Assembly: GCF_001039475.1 (NCBI RefSeq)
Contig: NZ_LELK01000004.1
Location: 1,207,676 to 1,271,675 of the forward strand
Source of the DNA: Guptibacillus hwajinpoensis
Lineage (GTDB): Bacteria; Bacillota; Bacilli; Bacillales; Guptibacillaceae
Length of the DNA stretch: 64,000 nt
Direction: 5' to 3'
The notes under the pieces are model-generated. The model searched no databases. It saw only the letters and a program-made list of their open reading frames with translations, and was not told the origin of the DNA. The translations under genes and the position numbers were made by a program. Shown here one piece after another: positions 8,656-17,446 of this stretch. Position 1 is the first letter of the stretch, and every line of letters starts with the position of its first letter.

Positions 8656-9475
8656 CCCTATATGGAGAAGAAAGTGTTTGTGTCATGATCATTTCAGTTC
8701 CCTGACCTATCCCTTTTGCGCTATGGGCATCAGATCCATAGACAAGAGGGATTTCTCGATTTATTGCTTCCTTGATCACCCAATCAGGTGGGTAGGGTTC
8801 CCCGCATAGAGGCTTAACCGTTCCAGCCCCATTATAATCAAGGGAATAGCCATGATTTTTTACTTCATCAAGAAGTGAGGATATTTCTGCTTGAAAACGA
8901 CTTTCGAAAGGAAACTCTTTCTGAAATTTATTTGCAAGAGTAATGTGGCCTATCCGCCTAGGTTTATATATACCTAAATCAGCGTGAACGGATTTTAATA
9001 CAGTATCATAATATTTCTGATGGACGCTTTCAATTGATCCAAGAGAGTCTACCAACTCTTTAAATGCAGTCGGACTATAGTCGAGGCAAGTATATTGGTC
9101 ACCGTGTTTAATGAAATGAACAGAAAGAATAGCGTCATCTAACTGAGGTCCTACCCTTTGAAGAAAATGCTTAGTCTCATCTTCAAAGCCTTCGATGTAA
9201 TCGATTTCAAGACCACATCTTATTTCGATTTTTCCAGCATAGGTACTTTTCAACTGATGTACAGCTTTAAGGTATTCGTTTAAGTTCTTTTCTGACATGC
9301 CACTATCCTTATTGGGAACCGGATCATTGAAATTTTGAGGCAAAGGAGCGTGCTCTGTAAATGTCATTCCTTTATAACCAAACGTAATTGCTTCTTCAAC
9401 ATATTCTTCTAATTGATCAGTCGTTCCATGTGGGCAGAATGGAGAGTGAACATGACCATCATATGAAATACTCAT
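8642..9475 (-). CDS. hisJ: Histidinol-phosphatase, PHP family
   Basis: A 277-residue PHP-domain phosphoesterase that removes phosphate from L-histidinol phosphate, the penultimate step of histidine synthesis. Metal-binding motifs are visible: DGHVHSPFCPHG at the N-terminus, FTEHAP near residue 40, a central LSVHF and a C-terminal GSDAHSAK. Length and motif order match HisJ of Bacillus rather than the HAD-type enzyme. No other his genes are nearby, as in B. subtilis, where hisJ is also detached from the his operon. The RBS AGAAGGTG precedes the ATG at 9475. Confidence 0.92.
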   Translation of the reverse strand: MSISYDGHVHSPFCPHGTTDQLEEYVEEAITFGYKGMTFTEHAPLPQNFNDPVPNKDSGMSEKNLNEYLKAVHQLKSTYAGKIEIRCGLEIDYIEGFEDETKHFLQRVGPQLDDAILSVHFIKHGDQYTCLDYSPTAFKELVDSLGSIESVHQKYYDTVLKSVHADLGIYKPRRIGHITLANKFQKEFPFESRFQAEISSLLDEVKNHGYSLDYNGAGTVKPLCGEPYPPDWVIKEAINREIPLVYGSDAHSAKGIGQGTEMIMTQTLSSPYRVSRS

Positions 9476-9553
9476 CCTAAAGCACCTTCTTTCTGATTAT
9501 GAAAAAGTTTATAATAATATCAAGGATTTTACATGCCGAATATTGAATTTACT

Positions 9554-9582
9554 TAGTCAAACAGGTAATTACATGGTATCAT
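9554..9582 (+). promoter_or_regulatory. Candidate promoter of ezrA
   Basis: TAGTCA (9554-9559), a 17-base spacer and TATCAT (9577-9582) form a moderate sigma-A match about 115 bases before the ezrA start. The -35 box is weak, so the call is tentative. Confidence 0.4.
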
Positions 9583-9698
9583 AAAAACATTACTAAATTT
9601 CGTACATATTCGTCTACAAACGATCTATATCTGACGATTTAGACTGCTAAATTAGCATGATTACATAAATTGATGATGTGGAAGAAGGGGTGCTTCCG

Positions 9699-11396
9699 TT
9701 GGAGTATATTGTCATTGCGATTATTATATTGGTAGCCGTCATATTATACGGCACTTTTGCGAGAAGAAAAATATACAATGAAATCGATCGTCTTGAGGAA
9801 TGGAAGATTGATATATTAAACAGACCTGTGACCGATGAGATCTCGAAAGTAAAAGGGCTTATCATGTCAGGCCAAACGGAAGAGAAATTCGAGAAATGGC
9901 GTGAAGAGTGGGATGAAATTGTTGCTGTGAAGCTGCCTAATCTTGAAGATCAGCTCATGGACACAGAGGATGCAGCTGAGAGATATCAATTTCGAAAAGC
10001 CAAAAACACGCTTGTTGAAACGCGCGATCGACTTGAGCAAATTGAAAAACGAATCGAGCTTATGTTAAATGACATAAACGAACTTGTTTCTAGTGAAGAA
10101 CAGAACCGAACTGAAATCGTTTCAGTACAGGAAGTGTTCAGAGAAGCGAAACAGAAATTGCTTTCTCAAAACCGTTCGCTGGGTAAAGCTTTTCCTACGC
10201 TAGAAGCTGAGTTAGAAGAACTAAGACAAAAGCTTCAACAGTATGAAACGTTAACAGAGGATGGGAATTATCTTGAAGCAAGGGATGTACTGAAAGAAAT
10301 TCAAGATCGTTTAACTGCAGTACAAGAGAAGATTGTGATCACGCCAGAACTCATTACACTAGTTCATACGCAAATCCCTGCTCAGCTTAAAGAGCTTGAA
10401 GATGGCACTTCTGCTATGGAGTCTGAAGGATATGTTCTTGATCATCTTGAAATTCAAGAACACATTGAGAATGTAGAATCTGATCTCGTGAAATGGGATT
10501 CTGCCATTGAGAAAACGGATATAGAAGAAGTGAAGACGGAAGTCGATGCAGTTAGAAGAAGTATTGAAGGACTTTATGACCAGCTTGAATCTGAAGTTGA
10601 CGCTAGACAACTTGTTACCGAGAAAGTGGAAGAACTCGAGCGTGAATTGTTTAAAACGAATAATCATTTTCAAGATTTGCAGGAAGAAACAAATGTTGTT
10701 CAGCTTAGCTATCGATTAGAAGAGCAAGAACTTAAGATGATTAAAGAAGTTGAGAGTAAAATATCAGATATGCATCTTAGGTTTAGTGCAGTTCGTGAAG
10801 CGGTAGAAGGGAATAAACAGGCGTATACTACTTTAGCCGAAACTGTTCTGACACTCAAAGAGGATCTAGCAACGATCGATCACGATATGCAAATCCAGAA
10901 AGAGAATTTGCATATGTTAAGGAAAGATGAATTAAAAGCACTTGAAACAATCAAAGAATTGAAACGAAGGTTGATTGAATCAAGGAGAATGATGAAGCTT
11001 AGCAACCTTCCTGGTATACCAGAATCTTATATAGACGGTTTTGAACTTGCTGAGGATATCATTATCGAATTAAATGATCGATTATCGGATGTACCGCTAG
11101 ATATTTATCAAGTAAACGAAGTGTTAGCAGATGCAGAGCGTGCAGTTGAACATAGTACCGAAGTAACCAAGAAGTTAGTGGAAGACGCAATCTTAACTGA
11201 ACGACTAATACAATTTGGTAATCGTTATCGTGGTAAGTACAAAAGTATGAATGAATTGCTTCAGAAAGCAGAAGATCACTTTAGAAGATACGAATATGAT
11301 GAAGCTCTTTCAACAGCTGAAGCAGCCATTGAAAAAGTGGATCCTGAAGTTCTTCAATCACTAAAAGATGATGTAAGAGAACCTGTTAGAACATAA
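9699..11396 (+). CDS. ezrA: Septation ring formation regulator EzrA
   Basis: A membrane-anchored regulator that interacts with FtsZ and limits Z-ring formation away from midcell in Firmicutes. One N-terminal transmembrane segment (about residues 3-20) precedes a basic RRKIYNEIDRLEEWK stretch, and the remaining 540 residues are almost entirely Glu/Lys/Leu-rich coiled coil (spectrin-like repeats). The length of 565 matches B. subtilis EzrA (about 562). The TTG at 9699 is chosen over an in-frame GTG at 9678 because AGAAGGGGTG sits just upstream and the resulting N-terminus aligns with the family. Confidence 0.95.
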   Translation: MEYIVIAIIILVAVILYGTFARRKIYNEIDRLEEWKIDILNRPVTDEISKVKGLIMSGQTEEKFEKWREEWDEIVAVKLPNLEDQLMDTEDAAERYQFRKAKNTLVETRDRLEQIEKRIELMLNDINELVSSEEQNRTEIVSVQEVFREAKQKLLSQNRSLGKAFPTLEAELEELRQKLQQYETLTEDGNYLEARDVLKEIQDRLTAVQEKIVITPELITLVHTQIPAQLKELEDGTSAMESEGYVLDHLEIQEHIENVESDLVKWDSAIEKTDIEEVKTEVDAVRRSIEGLYDQLESEVDARQLVTEKVEELERELFKTNNHFQDLQEETNVVQLSYRLEEQELKMIKEVESKISDMHLRFSAVREAVEGNKQAYTTLAETVLTLKEDLATIDHDMQIQKENLHMLRKDELKALETIKELKRRLIESRRMMKLSNLPGIPESYIDGFELAEDIIIELNDRLSDVPLDIYQVNEVLADAERAVEHSTEVTKKLVEDAILTERLIQFGNRYRGKYKSMNELLQKAEDHFRRYEYDEALSTAEAAIEKVDPEVLQSLKDDVREPVRT

Positions 11397-11422
11397 CTCT
11401 CCTCATATGAGGAGAGTTTTTT
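11395..11422 (+). terminator. Terminator after ezrA
   Basis: Stem AACTCTCCTCA (11395-11405) / TGAGGAGAGTT (11408-11418) plus a T run, overlapping the stop codon of ezrA. Confidence 0.9.
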
Positions 11423-11440
11423 GTAACATGTGAAGAGCTA

Positions 11441-11480
11441 ATAAAGAAAAACGCAGGCAAATGCCTGCGTTTTTCTTTAT
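11441..11480 (-). terminator. Terminator of the brnQ-type gene
   Basis: A 19-bp perfect inverted repeat centred at 11460/11461 (AACGCAGGCA/TGCCTGCGTT core) with T-rich arms. The stop codon of the minus-strand gene lies inside the right arm, at 11477-11479. Confidence 0.9.
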
Positions 11481-12787
11481 TTTTTCTGTTTGTACTGCAG
11501 CATAATGAATCCTATCATTCCACCAGCAACTGCAGGAATGAGCCAGCCTACCCCTTCGCTGTATAATGGTAAAGCGTGCAAGAATCCAAACTCGACCAAT
11601 CCTGCTCCTTCAATTGCGTTAGGAATACTAATCAGGATTGTAAGTAAGATAGCCCCCCTGTAAACGTAGGTGTGAACTGGAATCGCATAGTTAATGAAGG
11701 TTAAGAAAATCAGTACGATTGCAACTGGATAGATTGCGATTAAAACAGGCACAGTAAATGTGATGAGCTGTGTAAGGCCTAAGTTTGCGACGAATGCACT
11801 AAACAGCGTTACGAGTAGGATCACTACTTTATAAGAGAGTTTTGGATACGCCTTCGAGAAGTATTCACCACAAGCTGTTACTAACCCTACTGAAGTCGTT
11901 AAACAAGCAAAGGTAATGGCAGCACCTAGTAATGCTGTTCCAAATGATCCAAATAAGTAACTAGCGACACGTGAGAGAATTTCCCCTCCATTATCGGCTT
12001 TCCCTACAAGATCAAGGCTTGTAGCGCCAATATAGGCAAGTGATAAGTAAATAGCTGTTAGTCCGACTGCAGCAATCATACCTGCCTTTAGAACTGCTAG
12101 AGAAACCGTTTTTCGATCGGTTACGCCTCGATCATTGACTGCTTTAATGACCACAATTCCGAATACAAGCGCTGCGATGGCATCCATTGTTAAATACCCA
12201 TCAAGGAATCCCTTGAAAAATACGCCGTTCTCATAGTTAGGAGAGGGTGGCGAAAGTGATCCAGGTGGATTAACGAACGCACCGACAATTAGACTTCCAA
12301 GTACGAGAATTAACATAGGAGTAAGGAATTTACCTACCCGATCAACTAACCTAGTGGGATTCAATGCTACCAAGAAAGTGATCCCGAAAAAGACTATTGT
12401 ATAAAGAAGTAAAGGTAGACCAGTAGGGTTTGTAGATTCACCTAGGAAAGGAACGACACCAATCTCAAAAGCAACTGTACCGGTACGAGGGATCCCAAAC
12501 AATGGTCCAATCGCAAGATAAAGAACTGCTGTGAAGGTAAGTCCAAACACGGGATGTACCTTAGAAGCAATATCATTCAAGCTACCGCCTGTTAAGCCGA
12601 TGGCGGTTACACCAAGCAGAGGAAGTCCAACGCCTGTAAAAAGAAAACCAGCAATCGCAACCCAGATATTTTCACCGGCAGCTTGACCAAGTGCTGGAGG
12701 AAAGATCATGTTTCCTGCTCCGAGAAAAAGCGCGAAGAGCATTAACCCTATTGTAAACGTATCTTGATTTGATAATTTTGCTTTCAT
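11477..12787 (-). CDS. Branched-chain amino acid:cation symporter, BrnQ/BraB family
   Basis: A 436-residue LIVCS-family permease that imports leucine, isoleucine and valine with sodium or protons. About 12 hydrophobic segments are visible. The N-terminal LFLGAGNMIFPPALGQ signature is diagnostic of the family. In B. subtilis the paralogue braB sits at this position between ezrA and nifZ. The RBS CAGGAGG precedes the ATG at 12787. A poor partial match to a CodY box (AATTTTCGGACTTTA, about five mismatches) upstream was not accepted. Confidence 0.93.
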   Translation of the reverse strand: MKAKLSNQDTFTIGLMLFALFLGAGNMIFPPALGQAAGENIWVAIAGFLFTGVGLPLLGVTAIGLTGGSLNDIASKVHPVFGLTFTAVLYLAIGPLFGIPRTGTVAFEIGVVPFLGESTNPTGLPLLLYTIVFFGITFLVALNPTRLVDRVGKFLTPMLILVLGSLIVGAFVNPPGSLSPPSPNYENGVFFKGFLDGYLTMDAIAALVFGIVVIKAVNDRGVTDRKTVSLAVLKAGMIAAVGLTAIYLSLAYIGATSLDLVGKADNGGEILSRVASYLFGSFGTALLGAAITFACLTTSVGLVTACGEYFSKAYPKLSYKVVILLVTLFSAFVANLGLTQLITFTVPVLIAIYPVAIVLIFLTFINYAIPVHTYVYRGAILLTILISIPNAIEGAGLVEFGFLHALPLYSEGVGWLIPAVAGGMIGFIMLQYKQKK

Positions 12788-13000
12788 AAATGCCTCCTGA
12801 TTAAACTGTTTAACCTGTCCTAATTTTCGGACTTTATATTAACACAATTAACCGACAAATCATAATGATTCTGAAATGATTAATTATTCAAATAATTATC
12901 CATCAATGATAACGGGGAGGGAGCGACTGTTGGGAATGTTAACCAGGCATGCATAGGATTTAAAATGATTTCCTCAGCTAAAAATTCATGTGGAATTTAT

Positions 13001-13029
13001 TTGGTCTTTCTATAACGCTGTGGTAAGAT
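13001..13029 (+). promoter_or_regulatory. Promoter of the nifS-like/thiI operon
   Basis: TTGGTC (13001-13006), 17-base spacer, TAAGAT (13024-13029). This is a good sigma-A match about 40 bases before the start codon. Confidence 0.6.
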
Positions 13030-13068
13030 TGTTAGTTGGAAATATAAGATGACTGAAGGTGTCATAAT

Positions 13069-14208
13069 ATGATTTATTTGGATAATAGTGCAACGACCAA
13101 ACCATACCGAGAAGTTCTAGATGCTTATCGAACAGTAGCAGAAGATTTCTTTGCAAATCCTTCCTCTCTTCATCGAAAAGGTGGAGAAGCAGAAAGGCTA
13201 CTTAGACAAGCTAGAAAAAGCATTTCTGAATTATTAAATGTTTCGATAAGTGAAGTTGTCTTTACCTCTGGTGGAACAGAGAGTAACAATTTAGCAATAA
13301 AAGGTGTAGCACTTCAATATATGAGTCGCGGAAAGCATCTCATTACGTCACAAATTGAGCATGCTTCTAGCATGCAATCTTTTCACCAGCTTGAAGACAT
13401 GGGCTTTGAAGTGACTTATCTTCCAGTTGATACAAACGGACAAATTTCCATACACGATCTTGAAAATGCCCTTACTTCTGAGACAACACTTGTTTCAATT
13501 ATGCATGTTAATAATGAGATAGGTGCGATACAGCCCATTCAAGACATCGGTCACATCATTAAAGAGAAATCACGTGCTGTCTTCCATATTGATGATGTTC
13601 AGGGGATAGGGAAGGTTCCGCTCGATTTTAATAATGTTAAAGCGGATCTCATTTCTTATTCCGCTCATAAATTTCATGGATTAAAAGGAAATGGACTTCT
13701 CCTAAAGAAGAAAAACATTGCGCTTTTTCCTTTGTTATCTGGTGGTGGGCAGGAGAGTGAAATACGCTCAGGAACAGAGAATGTACCAGGCATTGTTGCG
13801 ATGGCTAAAGCTCTGAGGTTATATTTTGATACAGCTGATGCAAAGAAGGGTAAGCTTGAAGAATGGAGAAAGAAACTGGTCGATGAACTTCCTGAGATTC
13901 CAGAAGTTGAACTTAATACGTCTCGATTTGCGGCTCCACACATTATTAATTTTTCGGTTCGTGGCATAAAGCCAGAAGTCTTGATTCACACTTTAGAAGA
14001 AAAAGACATCTATGTTTCAACACGATCTGCTTGTTCTTCAAAAGCTACAGAAACTAGTCATGTGTTAACGGCTGCTGGTTTTCCGGTGGAAAGAGCCAAA
14101 ACGGCAATAAGGATTAGCTTGTCATACGATACAACTGACGATCAGATCGGCATATTTCTTAGTGAGCTTCAAAACGCCATTTCTAAACTAAAACATGTAA
14201 TGAGGTAA
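13069..14208 (+). CDS. nifZ: Cysteine desulfurase, NifS/IscS family (NifZ-type partner of ThiI)
   Basis: A 379-residue PLP enzyme that takes sulfur from cysteine as a persulfide. The PLP lysine is K201 (SAHKFHGLKG) and the persulfide-forming cysteine is C322 in STRSACSSK. The N-terminus MIYLDNSATTKP is typical. It lies 5 bases upstream of thiI, so the pair is most likely an operon that supplies sulfur for 4-thiouridine in tRNA, as shown for B. subtilis NifZ-ThiI. The symbol relies on this context, since several NifS paralogues exist in Bacillus. Confidence 0.92.
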   Translation: MIYLDNSATTKPYREVLDAYRTVAEDFFANPSSLHRKGGEAERLLRQARKSISELLNVSISEVVFTSGGTESNNLAIKGVALQYMSRGKHLITSQIEHASSMQSFHQLEDMGFEVTYLPVDTNGQISIHDLENALTSETTLVSIMHVNNEIGAIQPIQDIGHIIKEKSRAVFHIDDVQGIGKVPLDFNNVKADLISYSAHKFHGLKGNGLLLKKKNIALFPLLSGGGQESEIRSGTENVPGIVAMAKALRLYFDTADAKKGKLEEWRKKLVDELPEIPEVELNTSRFAAPHIINFSVRGIKPEVLIHTLEEKDIYVSTRSACSSKATETSHVLTAAGFPVERAKTAIRISLSYDTTDDQIGIFLSELQNAISKLKHVMR

Positions 14209-14213
14209 TAGCT

Positions 14214-15410
14214 ATGTATGATCATATTATTATTCGATACGGGGAGATCTCCCTTAAAGGTAAAAACAGAAAAGGATTTATTACTTCTTTGAAAAAAAGA
14301 GTAAAGCAGGTTTTAACGGATTACGATTCGATTGAAGTACACCAATCTTTTGATCGTATGGTCGTTAAATTAAATGGAGCAAATCATGAACCGGTTATTA
14401 ATAAACTTAAAACAGTGTTTGGCATTCATTCGCTTAGTGTGGCTATTAAGACGGAGCATGATTTAGACCTTATTAAAGAGAAAGCATTGCAGCTAGTTGA
14501 GGATCAACAGCGAGGGGAAAGCATGACATTTAAAGTAACGGTGAGACGACCGTTTAAACAGTTCCCACACCGTTCACAGGATATGAATCGTGATATTGGA
14601 GGGTTCGTTCTTCGGAATACTGAGAATCTTACAGTAGATGTGCACAACCCTGGTATGGAGCTTAAAGTAGAGGTTAAGCAAGATGGTGCTTATTTGAGTT
14701 GCAATAACTCAGTTGGTGCTGGTGGCCTACCGACGGTTCAGGACAACAAAGTGATGCTAATGTTATCAGGCGGGATTGATAGTCCGGTTGCTGGGTATCT
14801 TACAATGAAGCGAGGAGTGAAGGTAGAAGCCGTTCATTTTCATAGTCCTCCTTTTACTAGCGAACGATCTCGTCAAAAAGTTGAAGATCTCGTGAAAGTT
14901 CTAACACGTTATGGTGGAGATATACGTCTTCATATCGTACCATTTACAAATACCCAAAAAACCATCCAGAAAGAAATGCCTGATAACTACAGCATGACAA
15001 TTATGAGAAGAATGATGATGCGTATTACTGAGAAATTAGCAGAGCAAAATCATGCCCTTGCAATTGCAACAGGAGAGAGCCTTGGGCAGGTTGCAAGCCA
15101 AACGATTCAAAGTATGAATACGATTAATGAAGTGACAAACTACCCGATTCTTCGTCCGCTTATCTCAATGGACAAACTTGAGATCATGAAAATTTCAAGA
15201 GCAATTGATTTATATGATATTTCCATTCGCCCTTATGAAGATTGCTGTACCGTATTTTTACCTGAAGCACCGAAAACAAAGCCAAAACGAGAGCATGCGA
15301 ACAAATTTGAACAATACTTACCTGTAGATGAATTAGTGCAGGAAGCTGTTGCTGGCGTTGAAACAATTATTATCAATGAAAAAGACGAAGAATTTAGCGA
15401 TTTGCTATAA
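14214..15410 (+). CDS. thiI: tRNA 4-thiouridine synthetase ThiI
   Basis: Adenylates U8 of tRNA and replaces its oxygen with sulfur. The 398-residue protein has an N-terminal ferredoxin-like/THUMP region (about 60-165) and a PP-loop ATPase domain with LSGGIDSPVAGY near residue 184 and ATGESLGQVASQT. There is no C-terminal rhodanese domain, as is usual for Bacillus ThiI, so the upstream desulfurase probably donates sulfur directly. The RBS GAGGTAA precedes the ATG at 14214. Confidence 0.95.
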   Translation: MYDHIIIRYGEISLKGKNRKGFITSLKKRVKQVLTDYDSIEVHQSFDRMVVKLNGANHEPVINKLKTVFGIHSLSVAIKTEHDLDLIKEKALQLVEDQQRGESMTFKVTVRRPFKQFPHRSQDMNRDIGGFVLRNTENLTVDVHNPGMELKVEVKQDGAYLSCNNSVGAGGLPTVQDNKVMLMLSGGIDSPVAGYLTMKRGVKVEAVHFHSPPFTSERSRQKVEDLVKVLTRYGGDIRLHIVPFTNTQKTIQKEMPDNYSMTIMRRMMMRITEKLAEQNHALAIATGESLGQVASQTIQSMNTINEVTNYPILRPLISMDKLEIMKISRAIDLYDISIRPYEDCCTVFLPEAPKTKPKREHANKFEQYLPVDELVQEAVAGVETIIINEKDEEFSDLL

Positions 15411-15454
15411 AGCTTCCAACATTTGACCATATTCCCATAAGTTAAAAGGAATAA

Positions 15455-15492
15455 CACCTCCCTGTCTATCAAATTCTATAGGCAAGGAGGTG
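15455..15492 (+). promoter_or_regulatory. Hairpin enclosing the SASP ribosome binding site
   Basis: CACCTCCCTGTCTAT (15455-15469) is nearly complementary to ATAGGCAAGGAGGTG (15478-15492), with one mismatch and one G-U pair and an 8-base loop. The right arm contains the full Shine-Dalgarno AGGAGGTG of the following SASP gene, so the fold would mask it. No T run follows, so this is not an intrinsic terminator of thiI. Confidence 0.6.
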
Positions 15493-15500
15493 AACATCCC

Positions 15501-15701
15501 ATGGCAAATAACAGCTCAAACAACCTAGTAGTACCAGGTGTACAACAGGCTCTTGATCAAATGAAGTATGAAATTGCTTCTGAATTTGGTGTAACGCTTG
15601 GTCCAGATTCAACTTCACGTTCAAACGGTTCAGTTGGTGGCGAGATTACTAAGCGTCTTGTACAACAGTCTGAACAACAATTTGGAGGATACTCTAAATA
15701 A
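15501..15701 (+). CDS. Small acid-soluble spore protein, alpha/beta type
   Basis: A 66-residue DNA-binding protein that coats and protects spore DNA. The central motif SEFGV (in [11 protein letters not shown]) fits the recognition site of the germination protease GPR, and [11 protein letters not shown] is the conserved second helix. The N-terminal [16 protein letters not shown] is typical of SspA-like members. The location between thiI and a ytcI-like gene matches sspA of B. subtilis. A forespore sigma-G promoter is expected, but I could not identify one with confidence. The RBS AGGAGGTG is unusually placed in a hairpin. Confidence 0.95.
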   Translation: MANNSSNNLVVPGVQQALDQMKYEIASEFGVTLGPDSTSRSNGSVGGEITKRLVQQSEQQFGGYSK

Positions 15702-15718
15702 TTGAATACTCATGGCTT

Positions 15719-15750
15719 GCGGAAGGTGCATATAGCATCTTCCGCTTTTT
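15719..15750 (+). terminator. Terminator after the SASP gene
   Basis: Stem GCGGAAGGTGC (15719-15729) / GCATCTTCCGC (15735-15745), 5-base loop, followed by five T. Confidence 0.92.
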
Positions 15751-15766
15751 GATTTATTCAGAAATG

Positions 15767-15795
15767 TTCAAAACTTTCCCATTTTTATGTATAAT
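15767..15795 (+). promoter_or_regulatory. Promoter of the acyl-CoA synthetase gene
   Basis: TTCAAA (15767-15772), 17-base spacer, extended -10 TGTATAAT ending at 15795. It lies about 30 bases before the start codon. Confidence 0.7.
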
Positions 15796-15825
15796 GAAAC
15801 TATTACATACAAGAGGAGGAATAGC

Positions 15826-17403
15826 ATGGGAGATTTAATTGCACCTAACTATTACAATCTAACAAGCGAGATCGAGCGTTTTACTAAACAAGAACATAAG
15901 ATTGCTCTTAAATGGCGAAGTGATAAAGGAGAATTCCATGAGATTACATACAATAATTTAATGGATAAAGCGAACCAAATTGCAGGGGCTTTAACATCAG
16001 AAGGGTTAAAGAGAGAGGATCGTGTACTAATCATGATGCCTCGCCTTATCGATACATACGCGGTTTATATCGCTTGTCTAAAAGCAGGTCTAGTTGTTAT
16101 TCCATCATCAGAGATGTTAAGAAAGAAAGACCTTGTTTATCGAATTAATCATTCAGAAGCTAAGGCGGTTATCTGTGACTCTAAGCTAACAGGCTCATTC
16201 GAAGATGTAGAAGCTGAGGCGCCTTCACTGAAAATGAAATATGTTGTTGGGGATGCGCAAGACGGTTGGATTTCATTACTTGATAAAGCTCAAAATGAAA
16301 GCGTTTTATTTGAAGGGGTAAAAACATCTAGGGACGATATGGCATTCTTATCTTATACATCTGGGACAACTGGTAATCCGAAAGGTGTTGTTCACAGTCA
16401 CGGTTGGGCATATGCTCATCTCAAAACTTCGTCAGCTTCATGGTTAGATATACAAGAAGGAGACAATGTTTGGGCGACAGCTGGACCAGGGTGGCAGAAA
16501 TGGATCTGGAGCCCTTTTGTAGCCACATTATGTAGTGGTGCTACAGGATTTGTGTATAGCGGCAAATTTGATCCAGAAACCTATCTTGGCTTTCTAGCTG
16601 AATATGATATTAACGTGCTTTGCTGTACACCTACAGAATATCGCTTAATGGCGAAAGTAGATGAGTTAGATCGCTTCAGCCTCCCGTCCTTAAGAAGTGC
16701 TGTTTCAGCAGGTGAACCGCTGAACCGTGAAGTTATTGACACGTTTAGACGTTATTTCAATATAGACGTGAGAGATGGGTATGGACAAACTGAGAACACA
16801 CTTCTTGTTGGAATTATTAAGGGGATGGAAGTGAAGCCAGGGTCGATGGGTAAGCCTACACCTGGGAATAAGGTTGAAATTATTAATGATGAAGGTAACC
16901 CTGTCGGAGTCGGAGAAGTTGGTGATATCGCTGTTCATAAAGATGTGCCTGCTTTGTTTAAACATTATTATAAAGATGAAGAACGTACACAAATGGCATA
17001 TCGGGGTGATTACTACTTAACTGGCGATAAAGCGTCTAAAGATGCTGATGGTTACTTCTGGTTCGAGGGTAGAGGAGATGACATTATTATTAGCTCTGGT
17101 TATACGATTGGACCATTTGAAGTAGAGGATGCTCTTGTAAAGCATCCGTCTGTCCAAGAGTGTGCAGTAGTTGCAAGTCCAGATGAAGTACGTGGCAATA
17201 TTGTTAAAGCATACGTTGTACTTAAGGATCAAAGTCAGGCTGGAGACGCACTAGTTCGTGATTTACAGGATCATGTGAAAGAGCTAACTGCACCTTACAA
17301 ATACCCGCGTAAAATAGAGTTTATTAAAGAGCTCCCAAAAACGACCTCGGGTAAAATTAGGAGAATAGAACTTCGTCAAAAAGAAACACAGAGTGTTTCC
17401 TAA
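15826..17403 (+). CDS. Acyl-CoA synthetase, ANL superfamily (YtcI-like)
   Basis: A 525-residue adenylate-forming enzyme that activates a carboxylic acid to its acyl-CoA with ATP. The AMP-binding P-loop SYTSGTTGNPKGVVHSHG, the GYGQTE motif, LTGDKASKDADGY and the C-terminal catalytic lysine in TTSGKIRR are all present. Similarity to medium-chain acyl-CoA synthetases and to B. subtilis YtcI is suggested by position and length. The substrate cannot be read from sequence. The ATG at 15826 follows AAGAGGAGG; an in-frame upstream ATG at 15787 overlaps the -10 box and is rejected. Confidence 0.88.
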   Translation: MGDLIAPNYYNLTSEIERFTKQEHKIALKWRSDKGEFHEITYNNLMDKANQIAGALTSEGLKREDRVLIMMPRLIDTYAVYIACLKAGLVVIPSSEMLRKKDLVYRINHSEAKAVICDSKLTGSFEDVEAEAPSLKMKYVVGDAQDGWISLLDKAQNESVLFEGVKTSRDDMAFLSYTSGTTGNPKGVVHSHGWAYAHLKTSSASWLDIQEGDNVWATAGPGWQKWIWSPFVATLCSGATGFVYSGKFDPETYLGFLAEYDINVLCCTPTEYRLMAKVDELDRFSLPSLRSAVSAGEPLNREVIDTFRRYFNIDVRDGYGQTENTLLVGIIKGMEVKPGSMGKPTPGNKVEIINDEGNPVGVGEVGDIAVHKDVPALFKHYYKDEERTQMAYRGDYYLTGDKASKDADGYFWFEGRGDDIIISSGYTIGPFEVEDALVKHPSVQECAVVASPDEVRGNIVKAYVVLKDQSQAGDALVRDLQDHVKELTAPYKYPRKIEFIKELPKTTSGKIRRIELRQKETQSVS

Positions 17404-17410
17404 ACAGTAA

Positions 17411-17446
17411 GAAAGACGAGGACCGTTATGGTCCTCGTCTTTCTAT
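17411..17446. terminator. Bidirectional terminator between convergent genes
   Basis: A 14-bp perfect stem GAAAGACGAGGACC (17411-17424) / GGTCCTCGTCTTTC (17430-17443). It serves the acyl-CoA synthetase gene on the plus strand and overlaps the stop of the MurG-like gene on the minus strand. Confidence 0.8.

Noticed and set aside
12788-12850. CodY-like box before the branched-chain amino acid carrier gene
   Set aside because: AATTTTCGGACTTTA has about five mismatches to the 15-base CodY consensus, too many to claim.
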